Positions 1-9,329 are shown, counted from the stretch's first letter. The stretch is 64,000 bases of DNA from JAENWD01 sp963796915 (GCA_963796915.1 CAWCNI010000004.1:1426001-1490000), one strand, 5' to 3'. Numbers and translations: made by a program. Notes: generated from the sequence alone by a model not told the origin.

Positions 1-1417
1 CGAATGCCGCGTTGATCGCCCGCTGCAGCGTCGGGGTCGCCCTGAAGCTCGCCTGCAGCTGCAGCCTGACCGCGCCTCCCGCCTCCAGGCGCTCGCACAC
101 GTCGCGATAGACGCCGACGTCGGCACGGCGGAATCTGTAAATCGACTGCTTCGGGTCGCCGACGATGAACAGCGCGCCGGGACGGACGCGGGCCTGCCGC
201 CAGTCGGGAGCCGGACCGAGACTCGCCTCGTCAGCGGCCAGCAGCACGAGGAGCTCGGCCTGCAGCGGGTCGGTGTCCTGAAACTCGTCGACGAAGACGT
301 GACTGAAGCGGCGCTGAAAGTCGCGCCGCACGGCGGCGTTGTCGCGGACGAGACTCCTGGCGCGCACGAGCAGGTCGAGGAAGTCGAGCGCGCCTTGCGC
401 CTGTTTGGCCTCGGTGTACGCGTCGACGAGATCTGCCAGGTCCTCATGCAGGCGGGACGCGAGATCGGCGTCCGCCGCCGCGCGAAACTCAGTCAGCGCG
501 TCCACCAGTTGCGTACGTGCGGCCAGAATCTGCTCGCGTGAGATGTCTGGCGCATACGCCTGACGGCCGCCTTTGTGTCGCGTGATGTCGCGGTTCCTCG
601 ACAGGTCGATGAGCGCGGCTTCCCAGCCGTCGTAGTCGAGCACGCCTTCGCTCCGGGCACGCGCGATCTCAGCTCCCATCGCGCGAACAGCTACGAGGTT
701 CTTGAACACGGGGTCTTCGCGCCAGGCGGCGCGTGACGCCAGGGCCCCGACGATCTCAACGGCCTGGAGCAGCGCCTCCACCGCGCTGTCGCGGTCCCAG
801 TGCGGATCCCGGGACCACGCCGCCGGGTGATCGCGCCACTGCAGCAGCGTCCAGCCTGCCGATCGCAGCCGCTCCACCGGTGCGTCGTCATCGATGTCGC
901 GCCCGAAGTTCCGGCGCGTCGTGCGACGCAGCGATCGGCGGACACCGGTGCGCGGCGCGAGTAACTGGCCGTGCAGCCACGTCCGGAACACGCCGTCGTA
1001 GATTCGGCCGGCCTGGCCCTCGTTGAGCACGACAAACTGCGGATCGACAGACGCCTCGACCGGGCGTTCGCGAAGCAGATCGGCACAAAAGGTGTGGATC
1101 GTGCTGACGTGCGCCTCTTCCAGGTGACTCAACGCCGCCTCGAAGGCGGCGACGGCATCGGCCTCGTCCGCCTCCTGAGCGTTGCGGCGGGCCCGTTCAA
1201 TTTCCTCGCGGAGCTTGAGCTTCAGCTCTCCCGCTGCCTTTTCGGTGAACGTCACCGCGACGATGTTGCCGACGTTGACGCCTGCCGCGATGACGCGAAG
1301 GATCCGCTCGACCAGCGCCGTTGTCTTTCCCGTGCCGGCCGCGGCCTCGACGACCAGCGTCTTGTCCAGCGCGGAGCCGATCTGATCGCGTGCAGCCTGA
1401 TCCGACAGCGGTGTCAC
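1..1417 (-). CDS. addA: AddA-like UvrD-family helicase/nuclease subunit (3' end outside window)
   Basis: ATP-dependent helicase subunit of an AddAB-type double-strand-break repair enzyme; it unwinds DNA ends to feed RecA-mediated recombination. About 472 codons are visible and the gene runs off the left edge. The N-terminus carries a Walker A (EAAAGTGKTT, near residue 25), then SF1 motif Ia (VAVTFTEKAAGEL), STIHTFCADLLR, motif II (HVFVDEFQDTDPLQ) and motif III (FIVGDPKQSIYRFRRAD). Together these mark the UvrD/RecB/AddA group. The start is a GTG whose last two bases are shared with the addB stop codon (GTGA), so translation is probably coupled to addB. The C-terminal nuclease domain expected of AddA lies outside the window, so AddA versus another UvrD-like partner rests on the neighbour. 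Confidence 0.88.
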   Translation of the reverse strand, partial: MTPLSDQAARDQIGSALDKTLVVEAAAGTGKTTALVERILRVIAAGVNVGNIVAVTFTEKAAGELKLKLREEIERARRNAQEADEADAVAAFEAALSHLEEAHVSTIHTFCADLLRERPVEASVDPQFVVLNEGQAGRIYDGVFRTWLHGQLLAPRTGVRRSLRRTTRRNFGRDIDDDAPVERLRSAGWTLLQWRDHPAAWSRDPHWDRDSAVEALLQAVEIVGALASRAAWREDPVFKNLVAVRAMGAEIARARSEGVLDYDGWEAALIDLSRNRDITRHKGGRQAYAPDISREQILAARTQLVDALTEFRAAADADLASRLHEDLADLVDAYTEAKQAQGALDFLDLLVRARSLVRDNAAVRRDFQRRFSHVFVDEFQDTDPLQAELLVLLAADEASLGPAPDWRQARVRPGALFIVGDPKQSIYRFRRADVGVYRDVCERLEAGGAVRLQLQASFRATPTLQRAINAAF

Positions 1418-4400
1418 GGCCGGGCCCTCAGCTCGCGCAGATCCTCGAGCAGCGCTCCGTGCTTCCGGCCGGTCCGCTGCGGCTCGTTCGGACCGCAGAC
1501 CTCGCGGAAATCGCAGTAGGTGCAGGCGTCCTTGTCCGGCGCCGCCATCAACCGACCGAGCTCGATCGCCCGATCGACGATGGCCAGCGCTTCGACGCCC
1601 AGGACCCGCGTGCGATCGACGAGCGGTATTTCGTGGTCCGCGTAGTCGCCCGCCGACGTGCAGAAGAAGAGCCTGCCGGACTGGACTGTCGCGCCGAGCA
1701 GGTCTTCGAGCGCCGTCGCGTAGAGCACCGGCTGGAGCACCTGCCCGCCGGCAATCACCTGGCTGTTGGTCGATCGGTTCCTGCCGGTCTTGTGATCGGT
1801 GACGCGGAGGCGCCCGGTCGGCGGATGGCGTTCCACGAGATCGATCGAGCCGCGCAGCTTGAATCGGCCGTCCACGATCGCCGGGCGGTCGATGCTCCTG
1901 GGATCGCGCTGGTCGTCGGGTGGCAGCCCGAACGCGAACTCGAAGCGCCAGGGCTCCCAGCCTGACTTGTCGGGGCTGATGTAGTCCAACCAGCGCAGCA
2001 GGTCGCGCTCGATGCCGCGCACCTCGTCGTCCCACACGCGCGGGACCGCCGGCGCGAGGTCGTCGCGATACTGTTCGGCGACAGCACGGACTGTCTGCGA
2101 GAGGGTGTCGCGCACGGAGGCCGCCGAGGCGACGGGCAGCCGGCCGTCCCGCTCGAGCGCCCTGAAGAACTCCGTCTGGATGGCGTGGAACAGGCTCCCT
2201 CGCGTCAACGGGTCCAGCCGCTGGAGGGGCTCGGGCTCCTCTGCCGGCGCAAGCCGGTAGATCGCCGAGAGGAGAAACCGGTACGGACACGCGGCGTAGT
2301 GCTGGAGTGCGGAGAGCGAGTACGGCCGTTCAGTGAGACGACGTGCCTGCAGGAGAGGCGCCGTGACGTCGGTCGTGCGCATCAGCCCGTCGGCGGGCGA
2401 CCACTGTCTCGTGGAGCGGCTCCAGCGCTCGACGAGCGAGCGTCGCAGGTGCGGGTTGAGCTTCAGCAGATAGTGCGCCTGGCCCGCAGCGCCGGTGCCA
2501 GGCTGCTTGAACAGGCCCGCCAGCACGGCGAGGTCGTGCTCGAGGTCGTCTACCGCGTGCCTCGGGTTCTCGGGCGCCGGCCAGGCCAGCCGCGCGCGGG
2601 AGCTGGCCGCGGCGGCACGCGCGAGGTCTTCGTGTCCCGGCAGCGTGCCGGTGACCGCTCGCATGATGTCGAGGGCGTAGAACGACGGCACCCGCGGGCG
2701 CGACTCGCCGAGCTCGAGGCTCGAGTACAACACGAAGACACGCTCGGTGGCGGCGCCGAGCGCCATCTGCAGGAGCAGGCGTTCGCGCGCGCCCTGGGTG
2801 GCCTGCAGCGCGAGCCGCGCATCGAGGTCCTCGCGCGCGGCGTCGAGGAGGAGCGGGTCCTCGTGCGGCCGGCGTGGGAACAGCCGCTCGGCGAGGCCGG
2901 GCAGGAACACGACGCGGAAGCTTCGTCCCCGCGCCTGATGCGGGCTGCCGACAAACACCTGCCCGTAACGACGGCTCGGAGGGTCGACGGCGAGCAGCCT
3001 CAGGCGCTCGCCCAGCACGTCGCTGACCTCGCCCAGCGAGACCGGCCCCGCGTCTCCAAGCGATGCCAGCTCCGAGAGGACGCGCAGCACGCGCGCGGGC
3101 CGCCTGAGGACGCGAGGCACCAACGCGCCGAGCCGCGCGATCCATCCGGCCCACCGATCGGTTTCCGGCCAGCTCGCCAGCGCGTCCACCAACGGCAGGG
3201 CAAACGCCTGCAGCGCATGCAGGTTGCCGCGCTCGCGTTCGACGGCGGGAATGCGCGGCGACTCGGGCTCGTCGGCCCGCAGCGACTGCAGCTTTCGCGC
3301 GAACTCCGCGTCCAGGCCCTGCAGGCGGCGATGCCAGCGCTCGCGGTAATGGATCAGGCGCGCGTCGACCAGCAGACGTTCCCACTGCCACGGCGCCCTG
3401 AGGTTGCCCGACGCCACTGGCGCATCGGGATCGTGCGCCGCGGCATCGTCTTCGAGTGGCTCTTCGTCGGCCGCCTCCGACTCGTCGGCCCAGTGCGCCC
3501 ACATCCGTGCCGACGCCGCAGCCTCGACCTCTGTGGGCACCTGCGAGAGCGACAGGTACTCGGCAAACCGTCGAGCGGACAGGTCCTCTCGCGCGCACGC
3601 GAGCAGGGCCAGCAGCGCGCGGCCGGCCGGATCGGGCCGCCGCGTGCCCCTGTCGAACCAGACCGGCACGCCAGCCCGGGCGCACGCATGCTCCAGCAGG
3701 CCCATGTACTGCTCTGGCGATCGAAGCAGCACGGCCATGTCGTCGAACGGAATGCCGTCCGCCGCGCAAGCCAGCATGCGCCGCACGATCTCCATGCACT
3801 CGCGACCCTCGCCGGGCGCGGAGAACAGCTGCACCGACGCGTCAGCGGCGGCGGTGGGCGGCGGATCTTTCGAGAACAGGTACCGGCTGAGCCGACTCAG
3901 GGCGGGCGCCGTTCTATCGTCCGCCAGAGTCTCGCTGATCAAGCCCAGGGCCGCCAACTGCGACAGCGTTTCGTCGTCGTCTGCGGCGACAGTGATGAGA
4001 ACCTCCGCGGTCTTCTCCAGCAGGGACGCGACGACGGCGGCTTCGAGCGGGCCTGTCAGCGGGACGTCGAGGAGCAGCACGGGGCTGTTGAGATCGACCA
4101 GTGCAGACCCGGGAATTGCGGCTGCCGCGGCGACAAGGACGTCGTCGCGTGTGGCCTGGCCCGTTGCCGCGGCTTCCTGGCGCACTCGGGCGTCCAGTGC
4201 CGACAAATCCCGACCGGGAGCGCCCACGGTCACGAGACGCGCGCCCGGTACGCCGGCGAGTGCGACCTCGGTCAGCGTGCGCGCGACGGCGCGCGGGAAG
4301 CCCGGCATGCGCGCCACTGGCTTGAAATAGGTAAGCGTGGGCGTCAGGTCGGACGCGGCACGGGCGGCCAGGCCTTCGAGACCGAGCGGCGACACCGGCG

Positions 4401-4638
4401 TCTTGCCTTGACTGGCAAGCAGGGGCGCGGCCAGCCGGGTGACGAACTCGTAGAAGCCGTGGCGCCCCACGCCGAAGGTGGCGCCGCGTGCGCGCGACAC
4501 CGCGCGGACCACTTCGTCAGCCGCGCCGCGGGACGCTGCAATGACGGTGATCCTGGGCGCGTGGGTGTGACTGTGCAGGAACTCGACGGCCGCGGCGACC
4601 CGGGCCTGGCTGGAGACACTTGCAAGGACTCTGGGCAT
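1414..4638 (-). CDS. addB: AddB-like PD-(D/E)XK nuclease subunit
   Basis: Partner of the AddA helicase in DNA-end processing; the family has an inactivated helicase fold plus a RecB-type nuclease held by a 4Fe-4S cluster. The protein is 1074 aa. The C-terminal third shows the nuclease core: HYAACPYRF (first Cys, about residue 783), the D...DHKTGR catalytic strand near 945, and CTYCDFREVC near 1036, which gives the remaining Cys ligands. The N-terminus (MPRVLASVSSQ) has no Walker A, which is common in AddB relatives. Its stop overlaps the addA start, so the two form an operon. The long open frame on the opposite strand is a GC-codon shadow. Confidence 0.85.
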   Translation of the reverse strand: MPRVLASVSSQARVAAAVEFLHSHTHAPRITVIAASRGAADEVVRAVSRARGATFGVGRHGFYEFVTRLAAPLLASQGKTPVSPLGLEGLAARAASDLTPTLTYFKPVARMPGFPRAVARTLTEVALAGVPGARLVTVGAPGRDLSALDARVRQEAAATGQATRDDVLVAAAAAIPGSALVDLNSPVLLLDVPLTGPLEAAVVASLLEKTAEVLITVAADDDETLSQLAALGLISETLADDRTAPALSRLSRYLFSKDPPPTAAADASVQLFSAPGEGRECMEIVRRMLACAADGIPFDDMAVLLRSPEQYMGLLEHACARAGVPVWFDRGTRRPDPAGRALLALLACAREDLSARRFAEYLSLSQVPTEVEAAASARMWAHWADESEAADEEPLEDDAAAHDPDAPVASGNLRAPWQWERLLVDARLIHYRERWHRRLQGLDAEFARKLQSLRADEPESPRIPAVERERGNLHALQAFALPLVDALASWPETDRWAGWIARLGALVPRVLRRPARVLRVLSELASLGDAGPVSLGEVSDVLGERLRLLAVDPPSRRYGQVFVGSPHQARGRSFRVVFLPGLAERLFPRRPHEDPLLLDAAREDLDARLALQATQGARERLLLQMALGAATERVFVLYSSLELGESRPRVPSFYALDIMRAVTGTLPGHEDLARAAAASSRARLAWPAPENPRHAVDDLEHDLAVLAGLFKQPGTGAAGQAHYLLKLNPHLRRSLVERWSRSTRQWSPADGLMRTTDVTAPLLQARRLTERPYSLSALQHYAACPYRFLLSAIYRLAPAEEPEPLQRLDPLTRGSLFHAIQTEFFRALERDGRLPVASAASVRDTLSQTVRAVAEQYRDDLAPAVPRVWDDEVRGIERDLLRWLDYISPDKSGWEPWRFEFAFGLPPDDQRDPRSIDRPAIVDGRFKLRGSIDLVERHPPTGRLRVTDHKTGRNRSTNSQVIAGGQVLQPVLYATALEDLLGATVQSGRLFFCTSAGDYADHEIPLVDRTRVLGVEALAIVDRAIELGRLMAAPDKDACTYCDFREVCGPNEPQRTGRKHGALLEDLRELRARP

Positions 4639-4934
4639 CTGCCCCTCCCCCGGACGCCATGCCGGGCACTGTCATCTCACGGCGCCGCCCGGCGCCGTAT
4701 GTGCGAAGTGTGCCGCAGGTTCCCCCGCCGGTTCAACTGCCAATCCAGGGCGGCAGGACCGCCGGCGACAAAACTCTTACAGACGGTTTCACCAATTTGC
4801 AGGGTGAATTACACAAGTCTTACAAATCTTCGTGCCCGGGCTTGCTAGTGTCAGAGTGCCTGCACGCCGATGCAGTGAGCAGGGGCTGCGAGTCGGTCCC
4901 TGGCGATTCCGAATCGGACACCTGGAGGATTTTC
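4639..4934. other. divergent intergenic region between addB and the desaturase
   Basis: This is the largest non-coding gap in the window at 296 bases. It must contain the promoters for addB (leftward) and the desaturase (rightward). It is more AT-rich than its surroundings and carries a TTCACC/GGTGAA inverted repeat at 4788-4808 and two copies of TCTTACA at 4775 and 4818. I see no convincing -35/-10 pair and no RNA gene. The open frame that continues upstream of 4935 has no coding look and is not part of the desaturase. Confidence 0.6.
4788..4808. promoter_or_regulatory. inverted repeat, candidate operator of the desaturase gene
   Basis: TTCACC and GGTGAA form a perfect 6-bp inverted repeat separated by 9 bases. 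Direct copies of TCTTACA lie on either side (4775-4781 and 4818-4824). Desaturase genes are often controlled by lipid-responsive repressors, so an operator is plausible, but no regulator is encoded next to it and the assignment is inference. Confidence 0.35.
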
Positions 4935-5810
4935 GTGTCAAGCGCCGACGCCGCCATGTTCGGGCCCAAGGCCGACCGCTACGGCTCGATCAACTGGATC
5001 ACATTCGTGGCCATGATCGCGTTCCATGCCTGCGCCATCGCGGCGCTGTTCTTCCTGTCGTGGAAAGCGGTGATCCTGACCGCGATCACCTACTGGGCAT
5101 GCATCGGCCTTGGCATCGGCATGGGCTACCACCGGCTGCACACGCACCGCTCGTATCGGGTGCCCAAGCTGCTCGAGTATTTCTTTGCGGTCTGCGGGGC
5201 GCTGACGCTCGAAGGCGGCCCCATCTTCTGGGTGGCCACGCACCGTCTTCATCACCAGCACTCCGACACGGACTCCGATCCGCACACGCCGCACCACGGC
5301 GGGTTCTGGGCCCATATGGGCTGGATCCTGTTTGGCGAGGGCCATCACAACGACACGGCGCTGATGTCACGCTACGCGCCCGACCTGGCAGCCGACCCCT
5401 TCTACCGGTGGCTGAACACGTGGCACTGGGTGCCGCTGACGGTCTTCGGGTTTGTGGTGCTGGCGCTCGGTGGCTGGCCGATGGTGCTCTGGCTGGTGTT
5501 CTTCCGCGTGACGGTCGGACTGCATGCCACCTGGCTGGTGAACTCTGCCACCCACATGTGGGGCAATCGCCGCTTCATGACGAAGGACGACTCGAAGAAC
5601 AGCTGGTGGGTCGCCGTCCTGACCTTCGGTGAAGGCTGGCACAACAACCACCACGCGCATCCGACGTCGGCACGTCACGGCCTGGCCTGGTACGAGTTCG
5701 ACCTGACCTGGCTCCAGATTCGGCTGCTGCAGACACTCGGCATCGCCGATCGCGTGCGCCGGGTCAGTGTGGACGGCCGCGCCGTCGGCGAAGGGCGCAA
5801 GGCCGCCTGA
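4935..5810 (+). CDS. acyl-CoA / fatty acid desaturase (stearoyl-CoA desaturase family)
   Basis: Membrane di-iron enzyme that inserts a cis double bond into acyl chains. The protein is 291 aa with the three histidine boxes of the family: HRLHTHR (about residue 65), HRLHHQHSD (about 102) and HNNHHAHP (about 235). Hydrophobic pairs lie at about 15-55 and 155-190. I start at GTG 4935 because GGAGGA sits six bases upstream. The reading frame stays open upstream to 4620, but that extension is not desaturase-like. The gene is monocistronic, divergent from addB. It probably tunes membrane fluidity. Confidence 0.9.
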   Translation: MSSADAAMFGPKADRYGSINWITFVAMIAFHACAIAALFFLSWKAVILTAITYWACIGLGIGMGYHRLHTHRSYRVPKLLEYFFAVCGALTLEGGPIFWVATHRLHHQHSDTDSDPHTPHHGGFWAHMGWILFGEGHHNDTALMSRYAPDLAADPFYRWLNTWHWVPLTVFGFVVLALGGWPMVLWLVFFRVTVGLHATWLVNSATHMWGNRRFMTKDDSKNSWWVAVLTFGEGWHNNHHAHPTSARHGLAWYEFDLTWLQIRLLQTLGIADRVRRVSVDGRAVGEGRKAA

Positions 5811-5867
5811 GACACCAATCGAAGCAGCCACGGGCGCACGCGACGGCGCCTGTGGCATGCTAGCCCC

Positions 5868-6776
5868 ATGATCTCGGGGCCCAGGCGCAAGACCGTCGTC
5901 TTCACGACGCTTGGCGCCTGCCTGGTCGCCCTGGCCGTCGCGCTCAACGTCAGCTGGATCATCCTCAACTGGCGTGAAGGCCTGCTCCTGCTGCTCGGGA
6001 TCATCCTGTTCCCGGTCATCATCACCGGACTGGTCCTCAACACCATCTTCCTGGTGCGCGAGGTGCGGCGTAACGAGCGGCACGACGCGTTCATCAACGC
6101 CGTCACCCACGAACTGAAGACGCCCGTCGCCTCCATCCGCCTCTATCTCGAGACGCTCGAGCGCCGCGAACTGCCGGTGGCGAAGCAGCGCGAGTTCTAC
6201 CGCGCGATGATCGCCGACAGCGACCGGCTCCTGGATCTCATCGAACAGGTCCTGCGCGCCGGCCGCACCAGCGCCCGCGTGCGCGTGCTGCATCAGGTGC
6301 CGATCGACCTTCGCCAGATGGTGCGCGAGTGCCTGGAGCTGGCGCGCACGCGCCACCACCTCGCCCCTGATGCCGTGGCGTACGGCGAGCACCTGACGGC
6401 GCCGGCGCAGGCATTGGTGATGGGCGATCCCGACGAGCTGAAGGCCGCCGTCTCGAACCTGGTGGACAACGCGATCAAGTATTCCAACGGCGAGGTGCGC
6501 GTGACAGTGGACCTGTCGTCGGTTGACGAACGCCGGGTTGCCGTCAAGGTGACCGATCAGGGCATCGGGATCTCGAAGGCCGAGCTGAAGCGGATCTTCC
6601 GCAGGTTCTACCGCATCCCCGAGGCCGTCGCCCTGCGCATCAAGGGCACCGGCCTCGGCCTGTTCATCGTCAGCTCGATTGCGCGGAAGCACGGCGGCCG
6701 CGTCTACGCCGAGAGCCCCGGGCCGGGGCATGGCAGCACGTTCACGCTGCAGCTCCCCGTGGCGCCGACGACATGA
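5868..6776 (+). CDS. sensor histidine kinase
   Basis: Two-component kinase, 302 aa. Two closely spaced membrane helices (about 9-30 and 36-58) leave almost no extracytoplasmic loop, so the stimulus is likely sensed in or near the membrane. The HisKA box is AVTHELKTPVASIR (phospho-His near residue 83). The ATPase domain shows the N box (LVDNAIKYSN), G1 (DQGIGIS) and G2 (KGTGLGLFIVSSI). The stop codon overlaps the ATG of the response regulator (ATGA), so the pair is translationally coupled. The inducing signal and targets cannot be read from the sequence. Confidence 0.92.
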   Translation: MISGPRRKTVVFTTLGACLVALAVALNVSWIILNWREGLLLLLGIILFPVIITGLVLNTIFLVREVRRNERHDAFINAVTHELKTPVASIRLYLETLERRELPVAKQREFYRAMIADSDRLLDLIEQVLRAGRTSARVRVLHQVPIDLRQMVRECLELARTRHHLAPDAVAYGEHLTAPAQALVMGDPDELKAAVSNLVDNAIKYSNGEVRVTVDLSSVDERRVAVKVTDQGIGISKAELKRIFRRFYRIPEAVALRIKGTGLGLFIVSSIARKHGGRVYAESPGPGHGSTFTLQLPVAPTT

Positions 6777-7495
6777 GCCGCATCCTGGTCGTCGAGGACG
6801 AGCAGCATCTCGCCGATGGCCTCCGCTTCAATCTCGAGGCCGAAAGCTACGACGCCGAAGTCGTCGAGACCGGCGAGGCCGCCATCACGCGGCTCTTCGG
6901 CGAAGGCGAGCCGGTCGACCTGGTCCTGCTCGACGTGATGCTGCCGGGGATCGGGGGCTTCGAGGTCGTGCGCCAGCTGCGTCAGGCAGGCCGCTACGTG
7001 CCGGTGCTGATGCTCACCGCCCGCGGCCGTCCGGAAGACGTGGTCAACGGCTTTGAAGCCGGCGCCGATGACTATCTCGCGAAGCCGTTCGAGCTCAGCG
7101 TGCTGATCGCGCGGGTCGGCGCGCTCCTGCGACGGCACGCCTGGGGTCAGCGCGGTCACGCGGAGCCGGCGGCCCCGGCTGAGACACTCGACCGCTTCGT
7201 CTTCGCCGACCGCGAGCTGGACTTCGCGGCCCTCGAGATTCGGCGCCAGGGCCGCGTCGTGCCGCTCACGCTCATGGAAGCCAACCTGCTCAGGTTTCTC
7301 GTCCAGCGAGAAGGGCAGATCGTGCCGCGCAAGGAGATCCTCGAGCAGGTGTGGGGGGTGCACGAAGACACCGACACGCGGGCGATCGACAATTTCGTGG
7401 TTCGGCTCCGCCGCTACCTCGAGGACAACCCCGCCGAGCCGCGCCATCTCCTCACGGTGAGAAGCGTCGGCTACCGCTTCGTCGCGGAGCCGTAG
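6773..7495 (+). CDS. OmpR/PhoB-family response regulator
   Basis: DNA-binding partner of the upstream kinase, 240 aa. The receiver domain starts RILVVEDEQHLADGL and has the phospho-acceptor Asp in LVLLDVMLPGIGG (about residue 56) and the Lys in YLAKPFELSVL (about 106). A linker of about 25 residues rich in Ala, Pro and Glu precedes a winged-helix Trans_reg_C domain (about 145-238) ending VRSVGYRFV. Gene order kinase then regulator is the reverse of the commoner order. It is followed by a 79-bp gap with short repeats. Confidence 0.93.
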   Translation: MSRILVVEDEQHLADGLRFNLEAESYDAEVVETGEAAITRLFGEGEPVDLVLLDVMLPGIGGFEVVRQLRQAGRYVPVLMLTARGRPEDVVNGFEAGADDYLAKPFELSVLIARVGALLRRHAWGQRGHAEPAAPAETLDRFVFADRELDFAALEIRRQGRVVPLTLMEANLLRFLVQREGQIVPRKEILEQVWGVHEDTDTRAIDNFVVRLRRYLEDNPAEPRHLLTVRSVGYRFVAEP

Positions 7496-7500
7496 TCTCC

Positions 7501-7547
7501 AACCCGATCGGCCCGACCAACCCGATCGAACCTGCCCCAACCCGATC
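7501..7547. repeat. short direct repeats AACCCGATC x3
   Basis: AACCCGATC occurs at 7501, 7519 and 7539, with GATCGGCCCGACC between. It sits between the response-regulator stop and uxaC. The spacing (18 and 20 bp) is irregular. It may be a regulator binding array or simple intergenic repeat. Confidence 0.5.
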
Positions 7548-7574
7548 CCCCGCCGCCGCACTATACTCGCGCCT

Positions 7575-8975
7575 ATGCTCAACCCGGATCGGTACTTCAG
7601 CCCGGTGCCGGCGGTGCGGGACATCGCGCGCGCCCTGTACGAGGAGCACAAGGACCTCCCGCTCGTGTGCCCGCACGGGCACGTCGACCCACGGCTGCTG
7701 GCTCTCGACGAGCCGTTTTCCGACCCGGCGACGCTCATCGTCATTCCGGATCACTACATCGTGCGCATGCTGTACTCGCAGGGCGTGCCGATGGAGTCAC
7801 TCGGCATCCCGCGCCTGGACGGCGGCACCGTCGAGAAGGATCCCCGTCGCATCTGGCAGCTCTTTGCCGATCACTTTCACCTGTTTCGCGGGACTCCGAG
7901 CGGCGCCTGGCTGAACCACGAGTTCGAAGGCGTCTTCGGCATCGAGGAGCCGCTCACGAGCGATTCCGCGCAGCGCCTCTACGATCAGATCGAGGCCGCG
8001 CTCGCGCAGCCGGCGTTCCGGCCACGGGCGTTGTTCGATCGCTTCAATATCGAGGTGCTCTGCACGACGGACACTGCCACCGACACGCTGCAGTTCCATC
8101 AGCAGATCCGCGCCTCGGACTGGAAGGGCGTGGTCAGGCCTACCTTCAGGCCCGACCTGGCCATCAACATCCTCCACCCGCACTGGCGTCAGGAGATCGA
8201 TCGTCTGTCGGCCGTCACCGGTAGCGACGTGGCGTCCTACGACGCGTACATCAAGGCCCTCGAGCAGCGCCGGCACTTCTTCAAGTCGATGGGCGCGACG
8301 GCGACCGACCACGCGGCCGAGACTCCGTTCACAACCGAGATCTCGACCGCCGAGGCCGCGTCCCTCTTCGACCGCGCGCTGGGCGGCCGCGCCACTGTCG
8401 AAGACGCGCGCCTGTTCACGGGCCACATGCTGATGGAGATGGCGCGGATGAGCGTGGACGACGGCCTCGTGATGCAGTTGCATCCCGGCTCCGATCGGAA
8501 TCACAACCGCGTCGTGTTCGAACGCTTCGGTCCGGACCGCGGCAGTGACATCCCCCTGCAGACCGAGTACACGCGGAACCTGAGGCCGCTGCTGAACCGC
8601 TTCGGCAACGACCCGAGGTTCACGCTGGTGCTCTTCACGCTCGACGAGACGACCTACTCGCGGGAGTTGGCGCCGCTGGCCGGCCACTACCCCTGCTTGC
8701 GCCTGGGCCCTCCCTGGTGGTTCTACGACAGCATCGAGGGGATGACGCGGTTCCGCTACCTCGTCACCGAAACCGCCGGTATCTACAACACTGTCGGATT
8801 CAACGACGACACGCGCGCGTTCCCGTCGATTCCCGCACGCCACGACGTCGCTCGCCGGGTGGACGCCAATTTCCTGGCCGACCTCGTCGCGCGGCACATC
8901 GTGTCGCAAGGCGACGCCAGGCACATGATGCGGTCGCTCACGTACGAACTGGTGAAGGCGACGTACAAGATCTAG
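7575..8975 (+). CDS. uxaC: uronate (glucuronate/galacturonate) isomerase
   Basis: Converts D-glucuronate to D-fructuronate and D-galacturonate to D-tagaturonate, the first step of hexuronate breakdown. The protein is 466 aa, the usual length for the family. The amidohydrolase-like metal site is visible as CPHGHVDPRLL (about residues 34-44). Other family blocks include HPGSDRNHNR and LGPPWWFYDS. TATACT at 7562-7567 could be a -10, but no -35 fits and it would leave almost no leader. No other hexuronate genes lie nearby. Confidence 0.93.
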   Translation: MLNPDRYFSPVPAVRDIARALYEEHKDLPLVCPHGHVDPRLLALDEPFSDPATLIVIPDHYIVRMLYSQGVPMESLGIPRLDGGTVEKDPRRIWQLFADHFHLFRGTPSGAWLNHEFEGVFGIEEPLTSDSAQRLYDQIEAALAQPAFRPRALFDRFNIEVLCTTDTATDTLQFHQQIRASDWKGVVRPTFRPDLAINILHPHWRQEIDRLSAVTGSDVASYDAYIKALEQRRHFFKSMGATATDHAAETPFTTEISTAEAASLFDRALGGRATVEDARLFTGHMLMEMARMSVDDGLVMQLHPGSDRNHNRVVFERFGPDRGSDIPLQTEYTRNLRPLLNRFGNDPRFTLVLFTLDETTYSRELAPLAGHYPCLRLGPPWWFYDSIEGMTRFRYLVTETAGIYNTVGFNDDTRAFPSIPARHDVARRVDANFLADLVARHIVSQGDARHMMRSLTYELVKATYKI

Positions 8976-9003
8976 GCCGAGGGGGCCTAGAGGGGCAACG
9001 GCA

Positions 9004-9022
9004 AGGGCAACGCAGAGGCACG
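9004..9022 (+). repeat. left arm of imperfect inverted repeat flanking a small gene
   Basis: AGGGCAACGCAGAGGCACG here matches the reverse complement of 9401-9419 at 17 of 19 positions. The two arms enclose the 76-aa gene at 9099-9329 and its neighbouring repeats. No target-site duplication or transposase is seen. Confidence 0.5.
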
Positions 9023-9044
9023 GCAAGGGCCACGCATCGGCATT

Positions 9045-9078
9045 CTGCCTGCTGCCTGCCGCCTGCCGCCTGCTGCCC
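9045..9078 (+). repeat. tandem heptamer repeat (CTGCCTG / CCGCCTG), about 5 copies
   Basis: CTGCCTG, CTGCCTG, CCGCCTG, CCGCCTG, CTGCCC run head to tail just upstream of the 76-aa gene. A 7-bp repeat in an intergenic region could vary in copy number. Confidence 0.75.
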
Positions 9079-9098
9079 GATGTCAGCGGAGGAACCTC

Positions 9099-9329
9099 AT
9101 GGCTCGAGGCTGGGAGAGCAAGTCGATCGAGTCGCAGCAGGACGAGGCGCGGGCCAACCGGGCTCGGCGCGACGCCCCGGGCCCGGCCCAGGATCCCCGC
9201 CGTCGCACGCTCGAACTGGCGCGCGCGCGAGTGGCGGCCGATCTCGAGCGCGCTACGCTGGCCGCGCATCGCGAAATGCTCCAGCGCGCGCTGGCCGATC
9301 TCGACAACCAACTCGCGTCTCTGCCCTGA
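9099..9329 (+). CDS. small hypothetical protein, charged coiled-coil
   Basis: 76 aa, not recognised. It is rich in Arg, Glu, Ala and Gln, with no membrane segment or signal peptide. Residues about 32-73 (RTLELARARVAADLERATLA and onward) form a continuous heptad-like helix, so a coiled coil is likely. A clear ribosome site (GGAGG at 9087-9091) precedes the ATG, which supports it as a real gene. It is flanked by repeats on both sides and no function is proposed. Confidence 0.6.
   Translation: MARGWESKSIESQQDEARANRARRDAPGPAQDPRRRTLELARARVAADLERATLAAHREMLQRALADLDNQLASLP

Noticed and set aside
2185..4848. An 887-codon open frame opposite addB
   Set aside because: Low-complexity Arg/Gln/His-rich translation with no domain; it is the antisense shadow of a GC-rich gene. 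The same applies to many other long antisense frames, such as those opposite clpB, trpB and ftsK.
4620..4934. Longer desaturase start at 4620
   Set aside because: The extra 105 codons look non-coding and overlap the addB start. GTG 4935 has a proper ribosome site.
7562..7567. TATACT as the uxaC -10
   Set aside because: No -35 at a workable distance and the start codon would coincide with the transcription start.
9045..9078. CRISPR array
   Set aside because: Seven-base tandem units without spacers; no cas gene in the window.
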